Source: Flammeovirga sp. OC4 | GTDB lineage: Bacteria > Bacteroidota > Bacteroidia > Cytophagales > Flammeovirgaceae | Direction: 5' to 3' | Assembly (NCBI RefSeq): GCF_000812565.1 | Contig: NZ_JTAM01000067.1 | Location: 1 to 63,619, forward strand | Length of the DNA: 63,619 nt | Part shown: piece by piece, positions 18,101 to 27,784 of the stretch | Numbering within the stretch: the first letter of the stretch is position 1 | Layout of the letters: every line of letters starts with the position of its first letter | Made by a program: the position numbers and the translations under genes | Notes under the pieces: model-generated | Database searches by the model: none | The model's input: the letters and a program-made list of their open reading frames with translations, nothing else | Told to the model about the DNA's origin: nothing

Positions 18101-19714
18101 ATGAAAACATTACAATATATATTGAGTGCACTTACTTTATTATTATGCTTAAATGCATGTAATAATAAAGATTATGATGTGCCAAATGAGTTCTCGGACG
18201 CCATGTGGTATACGAGTAAGTCAAATACAAACTTCAACTTCGCAGATACAATGAGAGTAGGTCTGAATAGCTTTATTGCTTTTTCAGATTTATCAAGAGG
18301 TACAGTAGATCATAGCTGGACAATTCCTACAAGTGCAAAATTCTTGGAGGGTGAAATTGAAAATACAGTGAAAGATTACACACCTTATATTGTGAATGAT
18401 GGAGAGACTTATTCTGAAGAAAAATCGATCAGTGTTCTTTTCACAGAAGCTTCAGGTAAAAATGAAGCAGGTGAAGATTCTGCTTTTGTTGTAAATCTTT
18501 ACAATACCTTTAGAGATTCAGTATCTTTTGCTGGTCTTGATACAATGGAGTCTGTATTTGAAAATGGACTTTGGACAATGAACACTGATTTCTATGTGAA
18601 AGTATATGATACAATTACAGTAGAAATTGAAATCTATAAAGAAAATGGAGAGAAGTTAGAGAACATTATGGACTCTACAGTAACTCATGATATTGAATTT
18701 GGTGAGAAGATTAGATTTGTTGATGTAACTACTAAAGGTGAGCCAGATGCTCGTTTATGGAAAATTGGCGGTGTAGAATTTAAGGATCAGGAAGTGTTAT
18801 ATACTACAAATGCTATGGGAAGACTAAGTGTAAGTATTACTTCGAAAAGAGAAGATCAAAACTTACCAAACGAATCAAAATTCTTAAACTTACCTTCTAA
18901 AATCAACATTGTAAAATCTACAAAACCATTTGAATTATCAGGTGAGGTAGTAGAAATGGAAGATCAAACCATCAAAGTGGCTTACAATGGTCTTTTTGAA
19001 ACATTTACTAGTGCTGTAGGTATGGATGCATTTACTGTAAAAGTAAATGGTTCGGATGCTGCAATTTCTTCAGTATTGAGAAACGAAGATAATAATGCTC
19101 AAATTGACATCAAATTAGCAGAAACTATTTATAGCAATGATGTGGTAACTGTCACTTATACTGGTGGTTTAGAAGCTACAGATGGTAGAGTTAGTGGTGG
19201 TTTCACGGATGAGGTTGTAAAAATGCACCAAGTAATTCTTCATGCTCCACACGTACCTACAATGGAAGGTGATATGTATACTCCAGAAGGAACGACTGAA
19301 AGTAATGCAAATGCAACTTACGAATTAAGAGACGCTCCTGATGGTTCGGGTGAAAAAGTATTCTACATGGTGAAAACTTCTGGCCCTCTTCAAATGAACG
19401 GTAAAGGTAGCCGATTCGAAATGAAGAAAGGTAAGAAATATAAAATTAGCTTTAACCTATGGTCTGAAGTAAATGCTAAAGGATTTAAGATCGCTTTATT
19501 TGATCACCAATGGTGGACGGGTGTAAGTATCTTTAATACTAACCAATTTGAAGGTAGACAATTAAATCAGTGGGAACACTATGAGTTTGTTTATGATAAA
19601 ACTTCAGATGATCAATTAGCATCTTATTTCATTATTCAATTAGGTAATAATGGTCCATACCATTTGAAAGACCTAAGTATTGAAGAATATGACGACAGAC
19701 CTGTTGTAGAATAG
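18101..19714 (+). CDS. Surface glycan-binding lipoprotein (SusE/F-position) 1
   Basis: 537-residue lipoprotein (CLNAC, Cys20) in the SusE position, 74 bp after SusD. It is all-beta. An N-terminal PKD-like domain (FIAFSDLSRGTVDHSWTIP) is followed by a second similar domain (DVTTKGEPDARLWKI), Ig-like repeats and, at ~400-537, a jelly-roll-like module (FEMKKGKKYKISFNLWSEV, WEHYEFVYDK) probably binding carbohydrate. It is paralogous to the larger protein at 52191-54338: both begin EFSDxxWYT and share the FMDLS/FSDLS-xG segment. The ligand is unknown. Confidence 0.8.
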   Translation: MKTLQYILSALTLLLCLNACNNKDYDVPNEFSDAMWYTSKSNTNFNFADTMRVGLNSFIAFSDLSRGTVDHSWTIPTSAKFLEGEIENTVKDYTPYIVNDGETYSEEKSISVLFTEASGKNEAGEDSAFVVNLYNTFRDSVSFAGLDTMESVFENGLWTMNTDFYVKVYDTITVEIEIYKENGEKLENIMDSTVTHDIEFGEKIRFVDVTTKGEPDARLWKIGGVEFKDQEVLYTTNAMGRLSVSITSKREDQNLPNESKFLNLPSKINIVKSTKPFELSGEVVEMEDQTIKVAYNGLFETFTSAVGMDAFTVKVNGSDAAISSVLRNEDNNAQIDIKLAETIYSNDVVTVTYTGGLEATDGRVSGGFTDEVVKMHQVILHAPHVPTMEGDMYTPEGTTESNANATYELRDAPDGSGEKVFYMVKTSGPLQMNGKGSRFEMKKGKKYKISFNLWSEVNAKGFKIALFDHQWWTGVSIFNTNQFEGRQLNQWEHYEFVYDKTSDDQLASYFIIQLGNNGPYHLKDLSIEEYDDRPVVE

Positions 19715-19737
19715 GTAAATCAAATCTATTTTTCATC

Positions 19738-19780
19738 AAAAAATGGACAATTGACTCTAGGGTCGGTTGTCCATTTTTTT
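19738..19780 (+). terminator. Strong terminator of the SusCD-SGBP1 operon
   Basis: Stem ATGGACAA (19743-19750) / TTGTCCAT (19767-19774) with a partly paired inner loop and a run of seven T. It ends the three-gene operon. Confidence 0.85.
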
Positions 19781-20040
19781 ATACATCCTTTTTTAAAGAA
19801 TTATTTCCAAAAAGAGTACTTATCTTTAAAAACAGCCTAGAATCCTGTAAAATGATATAATAACTCAATGAATTGAAAGAATTGAGATAACATATTTGTG
19901 ACCTGATATCTAGCTTTGTGACATAGATTAATGAAAAGAAATGAAATACATGTCTTACTACTTATAAGGCATTCATAAACGAAATTAGATCATCTATTAT
20001 TTTTTCATATAAATATTCAATAGATGAAAAATAGGAAAAT
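19781..20040 (+). promoter_or_regulatory. Upstream region of the sugar permease
   Basis: About 260 bp without a gene. TAGCTTTG at 19911-19918 matches the Bacteroidota -7 element TAnnTTTG; a TTTG at 19895-19898 is too close to be a standard -33. I see no terminator-like or riboswitch-like fold. Confidence 0.3.
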
Positions 20041-21375
20041 ATGGAAAGTACTGTAGCCGAAAATATTGATTTAAAAACATCAGCAGATGAAGGGAAAAAT
20101 GATAAAGTAATTGATAAGAAATATCTATTGCCTTTTGCTTTAATATCATCATTATTTGCTTTGTGGGGATTTGCCAATGATATCACGAATCCTATGGTGT
20201 CCGCCTTCCAAACGGTGATGGAAATTTCTACCTTCAAAGCATCATTAGTTCAGTTTGCCTTTTATAGTGGCTATTTTACAATGGCACTTCCAGCAGCCAT
20301 TTTGATCAAAAAATATTCTTATAAATCGGTGATTTTAGTAGGGTTAGGACTGTATGCTACAGGATGTTTGTTATTTATCCCTGCAGCACAATATCAGATC
20401 TTTGGCTTCTTTTTAATATCGCTTTACATCATCACATTTGGCTTAGCGTTTTTAGAAACAACAGCAAACCCTCTTATATTATCATTAGGTTCACCAGCAA
20501 CAGCAACAAGAAGACTAAACTTTGCTCAATCATTCAATCCAATAGGATCAATTACAGGAATGTTTGTAGCGCAGCAGTTCATTCTATCAAACCTTGATTC
20601 AGCAGAGAAAGCGGCAGACGGATCGCTGATTTATACAACATTGTCAGCAGTTGAAAAAGAAGGAATCCGCTTACACGATCTAATGGTAATTAGAGACCCA
20701 TACGCTCTTTTAGGTGTAGTAGTAATTGCAATGTTTATTGTCATTGCTCTTACAAAAATTCCTCAAGAGAAACAGGCTGGGAAAGAATTTAGTGTTATGG
20801 ATACCATCAAGAGACTAGCAAATAACATCGATTATAGAGAAGGTGTGATTGCTCAGATCTTTTATGTAGGTGCTCAGATTATGTGTTGGACATTCATTAT
20901 CCAATATGCAGAAAATATTGGCTACACTAAGGCTGAGGCACAAAGCTTAAATATTATTGCAATGTTCATTTTCTTAGGATGCCGTTTTGTAGCTACATTC
21001 CTGATGAAATACATCAACTCTGCTTTATTACTTGCCCTATTTGCAATAGGAGGGATATCAACAATTAGCATTACGATTTTTGTTGGAGGTAATACAGGTT
21101 TATATGCATTAGTAGCCACATCCGCGTTTATGTCATTAATGTTCCCAACAATTTATGGGATAGCATTAGACAAAGTAGGAGAAGACAGTGAGTTTGGTGC
21201 AGCGGGGTTAGTAATGGCTATTGTAGGTGGAGCATTGATGCCACCTTTACAAGGGAAAATGATTGATCAAGATGTTATTTTTGGAATTGATGGAGTTAAT
21301 TTCTCCTTTATATTGCCACTTATATGTTTTGTGATCATTGCAATATTTGGATTTAGAAGATACGACAAAGGATAA
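20041..21375 (+). CDS. FucP-family sugar/H+ symporter (MFS)
   Basis: Inner-membrane major-facilitator permease, 444 residues, ~12 membrane spans after a soluble ~26-residue N-tail. FucP hallmarks are present: SLFALWGFANDITNPM, FYSGYFTMALPAAILI, the LFIPAA loop, ITFGLAFLETTANPLILSLG and RRLNFAQSFNPIGS; the C-half has MFPTIYGIALDKVGED and GGALMPPLQG. The family moves L-fucose, glucose/galactose or other sugars with protons. Given rhaAB and the lactaldehyde reductase nearby, L-rhamnose or L-fucose is the likely cargo, but substrate choice cannot be read from sequence. Confidence 0.9.
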   Translation: MESTVAENIDLKTSADEGKNDKVIDKKYLLPFALISSLFALWGFANDITNPMVSAFQTVMEISTFKASLVQFAFYSGYFTMALPAAILIKKYSYKSVILVGLGLYATGCLLFIPAAQYQIFGFFLISLYIITFGLAFLETTANPLILSLGSPATATRRLNFAQSFNPIGSITGMFVAQQFILSNLDSAEKAADGSLIYTTLSAVEKEGIRLHDLMVIRDPYALLGVVVIAMFIVIALTKIPQEKQAGKEFSVMDTIKRLANNIDYREGVIAQIFYVGAQIMCWTFIIQYAENIGYTKAEAQSLNIIAMFIFLGCRFVATFLMKYINSALLLALFAIGGISTISITIFVGGNTGLYALVATSAFMSLMFPTIYGIALDKVGEDSEFGAAGLVMAIVGGALMPPLQGKMIDQDVIFGIDGVNFSFILPLICFVIIAIFGFRRYDKG

Positions 21376-21421
21376 AAATTCACTTAATTATCAGACTACT
21401 TATAATATTTAAAGGTTAAAC

Positions 21422-21450
21422 AAAGGCTCTCTTTTGAGGGTCTTTTTTTT
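21422..21450 (+). terminator. Terminator after the sugar permease
   Basis: Stem AAAGGCTCTC / GAGGGTCTTT with G-U pairs, TTTT loop and an eight-T tail, 46 bp past the stop codon. Confidence 0.65.
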
Positions 21451-21650
21451 GTGTTTTTATTAAATTAAGTAATTGGTATACAGGTTATTAAATATTAAAA
21501 TTTGATTGATATTATTCACTTTTTTAGTTGATATATGTCTGCTTTTGTTAATATTTAAACTGTCATATTTATCATGTGAAAGAAAGGTCAATTACCTTCT
21601 TTAATCTTTAATTTATTTGTGTGATTTTTTATTAAAATATTTGATAAGTT

Positions 21651-22805
21651 ATGTTGGAAAGCAGGCGTATTTATTTACCCCCATTAAGTTTAGTTGGCCC
21701 AGATTCTTTAAAAGAATTAGTGGAAGAATTAAAAGGACTTCCTTATAAAAAAGCATTATTAGTGACTGATAAAGCACTAAATGAATTAGGAATGGCAAAA
21801 ACAATTGCTGATATGATTGTGGAAGCAGGGTTAGAATATGTTATTTATGATAACGTGCAGCCCAATCCTACTACTGAGAATGTACATACTGGTTTGAAAA
21901 AATTACAAGATGAACAATGTGATGTAATTATTTCATTAGGTGGAGGATCTCCTCAGGATGCAGCAAAAGCAATTGGTATTTTAGCAACTAATGGCGGTAA
22001 TATAGCAGATTATGAAGGGGTACATATTTCAAAATTACCCTCAACACCTATTGTGGCCATTAATACTACAGCAGGTACTGCAAGTGAGGTTACTATTAAC
22101 TACGTTATCACTGATGAAAAAAGAAATGTGAAAATGGTAATGGTAGATAAAAATTGCCTAGTTTCCATTGCCGTCAACGATCCGAAGTTAATGATCGGAA
22201 TGCCTAAATCTTTAACTGCAGCCACTGGTTTAGATGCATTAACTCATGCAATCGAAGCTTATATTACAGTTGGTGCATTCCACTGGTCAGATGATTTAGC
22301 ACTTTATGCGATCAAGTTAGTATCACAATCATTGGTGAAAGCAGTAGAAAATGGAGAAGACCTAGAAGCAAGAAGTCAAATGGCTTGGGCTCAGTTTATT
22401 GCAGGTCAATCTTTCTCCAATGCAGGACTTGGTTTTGTGCATTCGATGGCACATCAATTAGGTGGTCAATATGACATTCCTCATGGTGTTGCAAATGCAG
22501 TGCTTTTACCTCATGTAATGCGTTATAATGCGAAAGTGTGTGCGGCTAAATTGAAAAATGTAGCAGAAGCAATGGGAGTTGATGTTACAGGAATGACGAA
22601 TGAACAAGGGGCAGAAGCAGCGATTGACGCGATTATAAAAATGGCTGAAAGAGTAAATATTCCATCAGGAATTGGTGCTTTAGGTGCTAAAGAAGAGGAT
22701 ATTGAGTTAATGGCTGAAAATGCATTAAAAGACATTTGTGCTCCTGGTAATCCAAGAGAAGTAACTTTTGAGGATGCAGTAGAGTTGTTTAAAGTAGCCA
22801 TGTAA
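21651..22805 (+). CDS. fucO: Iron-containing alcohol dehydrogenase, probable lactaldehyde reductase
   Basis: Group III alcohol dehydrogenase of 384 residues. NAD-binding GGGS at 97-100; predicted metal ligands Asp195, His199, His264 and His278 in GLDALTHAIEAY and GFVHSMAHQLGGQYDIPHG, matching the E. coli FucO positions almost exactly. It would reduce L-lactaldehyde, released when the 1-phosphate of rhamnulose or fuculose is cleaved, to L-1,2-propanediol. Context (rhaAB and a FucP-type permease) supports this over a generic butanol-dehydrogenase role. Monocistronic with its own ~275-bp upstream region. Confidence 0.85.
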   Translation: MLESRRIYLPPLSLVGPDSLKELVEELKGLPYKKALLVTDKALNELGMAKTIADMIVEAGLEYVIYDNVQPNPTTENVHTGLKKLQDEQCDVIISLGGGSPQDAAKAIGILATNGGNIADYEGVHISKLPSTPIVAINTTAGTASEVTINYVITDEKRNVKMVMVDKNCLVSIAVNDPKLMIGMPKSLTAATGLDALTHAIEAYITVGAFHWSDDLALYAIKLVSQSLVKAVENGEDLEARSQMAWAQFIAGQSFSNAGLGFVHSMAHQLGGQYDIPHGVANAVLLPHVMRYNAKVCAAKLKNVAEAMGVDVTGMTNEQGAEAAIDAIIKMAERVNIPSGIGALGAKEEDIELMAENALKDICAPGNPREVTFEDAVELFKVAM

Positions 22806-22825
22806 TTTTAACTAACAAAATCTTT

Positions 22826-22975
22826 CAGGGCCAATGGAAGTATTACTAGATGAATTGAGTAGAAAAACCATTGGCACAAATGTTAAGCTTTAGCGTCATT
22901 CTTATCCTGTAAATCATCAGAAATCTTCTGATTTCTAACTATCATAATAGTCGATGAAAATTTAGTTTAGATGTA
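22826..22975. repeat. Mosaic intergenic repeat, copy C (M2 + M3)
   Basis: Well-preserved M2 module: CATTGGCACAAATGTTAAGC, TTTAGCGTCATT, CCTGTAAATCATCAG and the small hairpin AGAAAT/ATTTCT, then M3 (GATGAAAATTTAGTTTAGATG). It lies directly behind fucO. The remainder of the 429-bp gap to the terminator shows nothing I recognise. Confidence 0.7.
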
Positions 22976-23178
22976 AAAATGAGGTTTCATGTGTTCCTCA
23001 ATCATTACTTTAATCTAAAAATCATTTTTTTTCATGAAAAGAGTTTTAAAAAATAACACATTTAGAAATGACATTTTCTAGATGTGATTACATGTCAAAA
23101 AGTGTTATTTAATTCAATTGATTTTATTCATCCTTTGGAGAAAATCTTTTATAGTTTTATTCTTATCTTTCGTACAAC

Positions 23179-23210
23179 AAAAGGCTCCTCATTGGGAGCC
23201 TTTTGTTTTT
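23179..23210. terminator. Bidirectional terminator between fucO and the acetylesterase
   Basis: Perfect 10-bp stem AAAAGGCTCC (23179-23188) / GGAGCCTTTT (23195-23204), followed by a T-rich tail. It is 30 bp past the minus-strand esterase stop. Confidence 0.85.
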
Positions 23211-23234
23211 TTCAGTCCATTAAGTTTTTGTGAT

Positions 23235-24101
23235 CTACAAAGTAGTATTACTTTCAATTAAACAATTTCCAAAAGCAGTTCCAAGTAACTCTTGTCCTTG
23301 TGTATTGTAGTGCACGTTATCTTCTCGTTTAGGGAAATCTTTCCAATCAGCTTGCATTGAAGTAGGGATCATGTAAATATTATCTTCACTATTGGATACA
23401 TTGGCCATCTGTTGTCGCAATATTGCTGTACCTTTTGGAAACTTTGTTCGAGGTGGACAGTTGATTTGACCAAATACAAAAGGTAAGTTTTTGACATCAA
23501 AAGTTTGTCTGTAGCTCTGAATGAGTAATTGGAGGTTTTGACCATATTCAGTGGCTGTTACTTCTAACCTAGAATCTTTTTCTCCCTGCATCCAACACAT
23601 TCCCACAAATTTGATCGTTTTATTTTGGGTCTTGAGTTGCTCTATGACCGTTTTGATAGCTTGAGTATGTTTAGCATACAGCTTCATTTTTTGTCTCTTG
23701 GCATCTCTTTCTCCAATTAATGCTCTTTCTTGTGTCCATTGAGGATGCCATGCCCCATAAAGTGATGTTCCTCCCTGAGCTTCTTTGATAAGGATAAATT
23801 TCCGATTGGGGTAATGCTCATGAAGACGTATTCCAATGAATAGTTCAGGTCCAAAATTAACCTGACGTTTGCCTGAAGCAGTATAAGACAAAGGAGCTAA
23901 CGTTGTAGATCCACTTGCGATGGAGACGTATTTAGAAGCTTCATTCGCTCTTTCTTTATTATGAGAACTAAGCTCTTGGAATTGCCCTCTTCCTGCCATA
24001 TTGGATTGTCCTCCGAGTAATACAACATAAACTTCTTTGTCTTGGGAAAAACTCAAAATTGGTAGAAGTACTAGCAGTTGTAATAGTAGTATTTTTTTCA
24101 T
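23235..24101 (-). CDS. Secreted SGNH-type carbohydrate acetylesterase (CE6/SASA-like)
   Basis: 288 residues from the ATG at 24101 (an upstream ATG at 24116 adds MWILK in front of the signal peptide). Signal peptide ends SFSQ. Block I is LLGGQSNMAGRG with nucleophile Ser33; block V is DNVHYNTQG with Asp261 and His264; GWMQGE-like WMQGEKDS (170-177) is also typical. This is the sialate O-acetylesterase/CE6 fold, and in polysaccharide loci it usually removes O-acetyl groups. An acetylated glycan is therefore suggested. It is downstream of a sulfatase on the same strand, separated by a long hairpin. Confidence 0.87.
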   Translation of the reverse strand: MKKILLLQLLVLLPILSFSQDKEVYVVLLGGQSNMAGRGQFQELSSHNKERANEASKYVSIASGSTTLAPLSYTASGKRQVNFGPELFIGIRLHEHYPNRKFILIKEAQGGTSLYGAWHPQWTQERALIGERDAKRQKMKLYAKHTQAIKTVIEQLKTQNKTIKFVGMCWMQGEKDSRLEVTATEYGQNLQLLIQSYRQTFDVKNLPFVFGQINCPPRTKFPKGTAILRQQMANVSNSEDNIYMIPTSMQADWKDFPKREDNVHYNTQGQELLGTAFGNCLIESNTTL

Positions 24102-24162
24102 TTTTAAAATCCACATAAATATTAGAACATTTTGATAATGAAATTGCTCCTATTAAAAAAAA

Positions 24163-24224
24163 GGGGGTGTTGCAAAACTTATCATTGTGATATAAAAATG
24201 AAAAAAGGTTTTGCGACATCCCCC
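24163..24224 (-). terminator. Long imperfect hairpin between sulfatase 2 and the acetylesterase
   Basis: Arms GGGGGTGTTGCAAAAC (24163-24178) and GGTTTTGCGACATCCCCC (24207-24224) pair over ~16 bp with one bulge; loop about 28 nt; the minus-strand 3' side is rich in T. It probably terminates or attenuates sulfatase 2 transcription before the esterase. Confidence 0.55.
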
Positions 24225-24264
24225 ATGATACTATTTTATTGGGTCGGCTACAGATACTCTGTGT

Positions 24265-25737
24265 TTATGATTTCACTTTTTTCGTGAAAAGTGGAAATAC
24301 TTCAGATTCAGTTCTAGCCTCTTTCATTATTTCTTTAATTTCCTTTACGATATCAGGATGATCTTTACTTACATCCATTGATTCCTCAGGATCATTGACG
24401 ATATCGTATAGCTCTAGGTGTGAATTTCCATTATTTACTTTGTATAAAACACCCTTCCAATCTCCTAATCTAACAGCCTGTCTTCCTCCTCTAAGGTTTA
24501 ATTCCCAATAAAGGTAAGGGTGTTCTTCTTGTTCGCCTTTGCCTATCATAGTAGGGTAAAAAGAAATACCATCTGTATCAAAGTGATCGCCTTTACCTAC
24601 AATATCAGCAAAAGTAGGGAAGATATCCCAAAAGGCAGAAACGTGTTCACTTGTAGAGCCAGCTTCAACTTTTCCTGGCCATTTAATGATAAATGGTGTA
24701 CGTACGCCACCTTCGTATAAGTCTCTTTTAATACCCTTTAAGTTACCTCCACTATTGAAAAATTCAGGATCGGCACCTCCTGCAGCATGAGGACCATTGT
24801 CACTGGCAAACATAATGATCGTTTCATCAGCAATACCAAGTTCTTCAACTTTAGCTACAATTTGTCCAACGTAAGTATCTAAACGGTGAATCATCGATGC
24901 AAAAGCAGCATGAGGAATTTCTTGTGAACAATACATTTGCTTCTGAATATTTGGACCGTAATCTGATGTATACTTGTTATCTTCTGTAAAGGCAGTTTCA
25001 GGAAATTTTCCTTTGTATTTAGAAAGGATAGAGTCTTCCGGAGAAATTAATTCTGCATGAGGAAGTATAAAAGGGACGTAGGCAAAGAAGGTATTATCCT
25101 TATTGTCTTCTATAAATTTTAAAGTTGCATCTTGAATTACATCTGGTGCATAAGTCACTGTATTTGTCCAATCATTTCCTTCAAGAAATACTTTTTGATC
25201 ATTGTGCCAAATGTATTCTGGATAGTAACGATGTGCCGCAGCTTGACACACATAGCCAAAGAACTCATCAAACCCTTGTTTATTAGGATCTCCTTCGTGA
25301 TTTACAAATCCTAACCCCCATTTACCAAAGGCTCCAGTGGTATAACCTTCTTCCTTTAATAATTCAGCAACGGTAAAAGCTTCAGCAGGAAGTGAAACTT
25401 GACCTTCACCTTCAATTTCTTTGTTACCTCGAATAGGTGTATGCCCTGTGTGTTGTCCGGTCATCAATGAAGAGCGTGAAGGAGCACAAACCGCCGAACC
25501 ACAATAATGCTGCGTGAATTTCATCCCAGATTCTGCTAGAGCATCAATATTAGGAGTCGTGAACTTTGTTTGTCCATAACTACTTAAATCACCATATCCT
25601 AAATCATCTGCTAATATATATATGATGTTTGGTTTCTTCGTTTGATGAGCTGTTGATTGACTTTTGGAGGAGGATGCACATCCACCACTAAGTAATAACA
25701 GCGTAATTAAATAAAAGTAATACCTTATGTTTTTCAT
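24265..25737 (-). CDS. S1-family sulfatase 2 (lipoprotein, arylsulfatase A-like)
   Basis: 490-residue lipoprotein sulfatase (LSGGC, Cys20), so probably membrane-anchored. Metal-binding ADD (43-45), formylglycine motif C84-A-P-S-R88 followed by SSLMTGQHTGHTPIRGN, then KWGLG and the GFDEFFGYVCQAAAHRYYP stretch of arylsulfatase-A-type members, and DNGPH as second metal site. The substrate sulfate position is unknown. It is divergent from sulfatase 3 across a ~400-bp control region. Confidence 0.92.
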   Translation of the reverse strand: MKNIRYYFYLITLLLLSGGCASSSKSQSTAHQTKKPNIIYILADDLGYGDLSSYGQTKFTTPNIDALAESGMKFTQHYCGSAVCAPSRSSLMTGQHTGHTPIRGNKEIEGEGQVSLPAEAFTVAELLKEEGYTTGAFGKWGLGFVNHEGDPNKQGFDEFFGYVCQAAAHRYYPEYIWHNDQKVFLEGNDWTNTVTYAPDVIQDATLKFIEDNKDNTFFAYVPFILPHAELISPEDSILSKYKGKFPETAFTEDNKYTSDYGPNIQKQMYCSQEIPHAAFASMIHRLDTYVGQIVAKVEELGIADETIIMFASDNGPHAAGGADPEFFNSGGNLKGIKRDLYEGGVRTPFIIKWPGKVEAGSTSEHVSAFWDIFPTFADIVGKGDHFDTDGISFYPTMIGKGEQEEHPYLYWELNLRGGRQAVRLGDWKGVLYKVNNGNSHLELYDIVNDPEESMDVSKDHPDIVKEIKEIMKEARTESEVFPLFTKKVKS

Positions 25738-26131
25738 TTCTGTATGTATTGAAATTTGAAAATAATCTGTGTGAAAGAATTATGGTAAAGAAAAGCGTAA
25801 AAACTTTAAAAACTGTCTGTAATAGTTAGTGATGTGTATTTGATAGTTTATTGGGATTGAAAGATACAAGTGTTATAGTATCAAGAAACAAAAAACACCC
25901 GATTTTTATGTTTTTTAATCACTAATTCCAGATCAATAAAGCAGGGGGTAATAATTGTATCTATCAGTACCCTATTCTGTATTTTTAGGTATTTTTATTA
26001 TCCTTAAATAATTGATTAACAGTTGATAGTACTGTAAGATACAACGTAAATATTGATAGATACAAACGAGTGGACTACTCTTAGGATATTGCCAAAACAA
26101 ACGAAGAAAACGAACTAAGATTTTTTATAGT
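25738..26131. promoter_or_regulatory. Divergent control region between sulfatases 2 and 3
   Basis: Gene-free. GATACAA recurs at 25863, 26038 and 26059 (the last two 21 bp apart, each within TTGATAG...GATACAA units); 25863-25882 is a GATAC/GTATC dyad, and a reverse-oriented CTGATAGATAC occurs near 25958. A minus-strand ACCCCCTG box lies at ~25942-25949. These look like sites for one regulator serving both genes. Confidence 0.4.
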
Positions 26132-27607
26132 ATGAAAATTATTACTGAAATAAATAAGGTAAAAAGTATAGCCTTTTGTCTGTTATTTCTTACTTTATCG
26201 GCTTGCCAAAGCACTAAAAAAGACGTTGTAACGAAAGTAGAGAAAAGACCAAATATATTACTCTTTGTATCAGATGATCATGGAAAAGATGCGTTAGGTT
26301 GTTATGGAAACCCTGTAATTAAAACGCCAAATTTGGATCATCTTGCAAGTGAGGGGACAGTTTTTAATAATGCCTATTGTACAAGTGCAAGTTGTGCAGC
26401 AAGTAGATCTGTAATCCTTACAGGGAAATTCGGCCACGCAACAGGTTCTTATGGTCATACTCACGATTATCATCATTTTAGTACTTATGATACCGTTAGC
26501 TCATTACCAATGATAATGGAGGCAAATGGTTATTATACTGCTAGAATTGGGAAATACCATTTGGCACCAGAAAAAGTATTTCATTTTCAAAATGTAATCA
26601 AAGCCAATCAAAGAAATACCGTTGAAATGGCAAACAAGTGCAAAGAGGTTTTTGAAAAAGAAGAACCATTCTTCTTGTACTTCTGTACAGGTGACCCACA
26701 TAGGGGACAGCCTACGGGTCCAAATTGGAATGATCCTAATAGTTTTGGCAATAGAAAAAAAGGCTACGAAGGGGTAGAAGAAGTAACTTATTCTCCAGAT
26801 GAGGTATTGGTGCCAAGTTTTATTTCTGATACCAAAGAAGCAAGAGAAGAGTTAGCACAATACTATCAAAGTGTTTCGAGGGTCGATACTGGGTTTGGTC
26901 AACTAATGAAACACCTAGAAGCTTCAGGAAAAATGGAGAATACGATAGTAATTTATATTTCAGATAACGGAATTGCATTTCCAGGAGCCAAAACCACATT
27001 GTATGAACCTGGTATGAATTTGCCTTGTATCATTAAAAACCCTTTGGTGAAAAATCAAGATAAGACAAATGACGCATTGATCTCTTGGGTAGATCTAACG
27101 CCGACTATTTTAGATTGGGCCAATATTAATTATCAAGAAAATCAATTTCATGGAAAATCTTTTACAGGAGTGCTAACAGGAATTGAAGATAAAGAGAGAG
27201 ATGAAATCTATGCTTCTCATACTTTCCATGAAATCACCATGTATTATCCGATGAGGGTGGTAAGACATAAGAACTATAAGCTGATCTTAAATATTGCTTC
27301 AGGTTTAGAATATCCATTTGCGTCTGATTTATGGGTTTCCTCCACTTGGCAAGAGCGTTACAGATCAGGTGCTAAATATTATGGTAAACGTACGGTTGAA
27401 GATTATTTGCATCATGCCGAATTAGAATTATACGATCTTGATAAAGATCCTGATGAAATCAATAACCTGGTGAACAGTAAAGAACATCAGGAGGTATTTA
27501 ATATGATGAAAAAGAAATTGAAAAAGTTCCAGCAGGATACACAGGATCCGTGGAAAATCTACTGGGAGAAAGACTATAGTTTACAAGGGACCGGTTTGGA
27601 TTTATAA
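26132..27607 (+). CDS. S1-family sulfatase 3 (heparan-N-sulfatase-like; CAASR motif)
   Basis: 491-residue lipoprotein (LSAC, Cys25). Metal-binding SDD (47-49) and formylglycine motif C88-A-A-S-R92, using Ala in place of the usual Pro; C-x-A-x-R is accepted by the maturation system. The following SVILTGKFGHATGSYGH and the ISDNGIAFPGAKTTLYEPG block recall the N-sulfoglucosamine-sulfohydrolase-like branch (S1_8 type), which in marine loci also includes enzymes acting on rhamnose-sulfate glycans. Substrate assignment is inference. Confidence 0.9.
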   Translation: MKIITEINKVKSIAFCLLFLTLSACQSTKKDVVTKVEKRPNILLFVSDDHGKDALGCYGNPVIKTPNLDHLASEGTVFNNAYCTSASCAASRSVILTGKFGHATGSYGHTHDYHHFSTYDTVSSLPMIMEANGYYTARIGKYHLAPEKVFHFQNVIKANQRNTVEMANKCKEVFEKEEPFFLYFCTGDPHRGQPTGPNWNDPNSFGNRKKGYEGVEEVTYSPDEVLVPSFISDTKEAREELAQYYQSVSRVDTGFGQLMKHLEASGKMENTIVIYISDNGIAFPGAKTTLYEPGMNLPCIIKNPLVKNQDKTNDALISWVDLTPTILDWANINYQENQFHGKSFTGVLTGIEDKERDEIYASHTFHEITMYYPMRVVRHKNYKLILNIASGLEYPFASDLWVSSTWQERYRSGAKYYGKRTVEDYLHHAELELYDLDKDPDEINNLVNSKEHQEVFNMMKKKLKKFQQDTQDPWKIYWEKDYSLQGTGLDL

Positions 27608-27689
27608 ATTTATTTAACGAGCAGCTTTTTTACTCTGCAACAAAGTGACTACGAACTAACTTGATGTGTGACTACTTATTACTAGCATA

Positions 27690-27750
27690 GAATGCCCTTA
27701 TTTTTTTAAAATTGACTAAGTTTACAGAAATATAAGGGCATTCTTCTTTA
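27690..27750 (+). terminator. Terminator after sulfatase 3
   Basis: Perfect 12-bp stem GAATGCCCTTAT (27690-27701) / ATAAGGGCATTC (27732-27743), 30-nt T/A-rich loop, then TTCTTTA. It lies between sulfatase 3 and HTCS2. Confidence 0.7.
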
Positions 27751-27784
27751 ATTATTAGGGATACTATTATTAGATGAATTGTTG

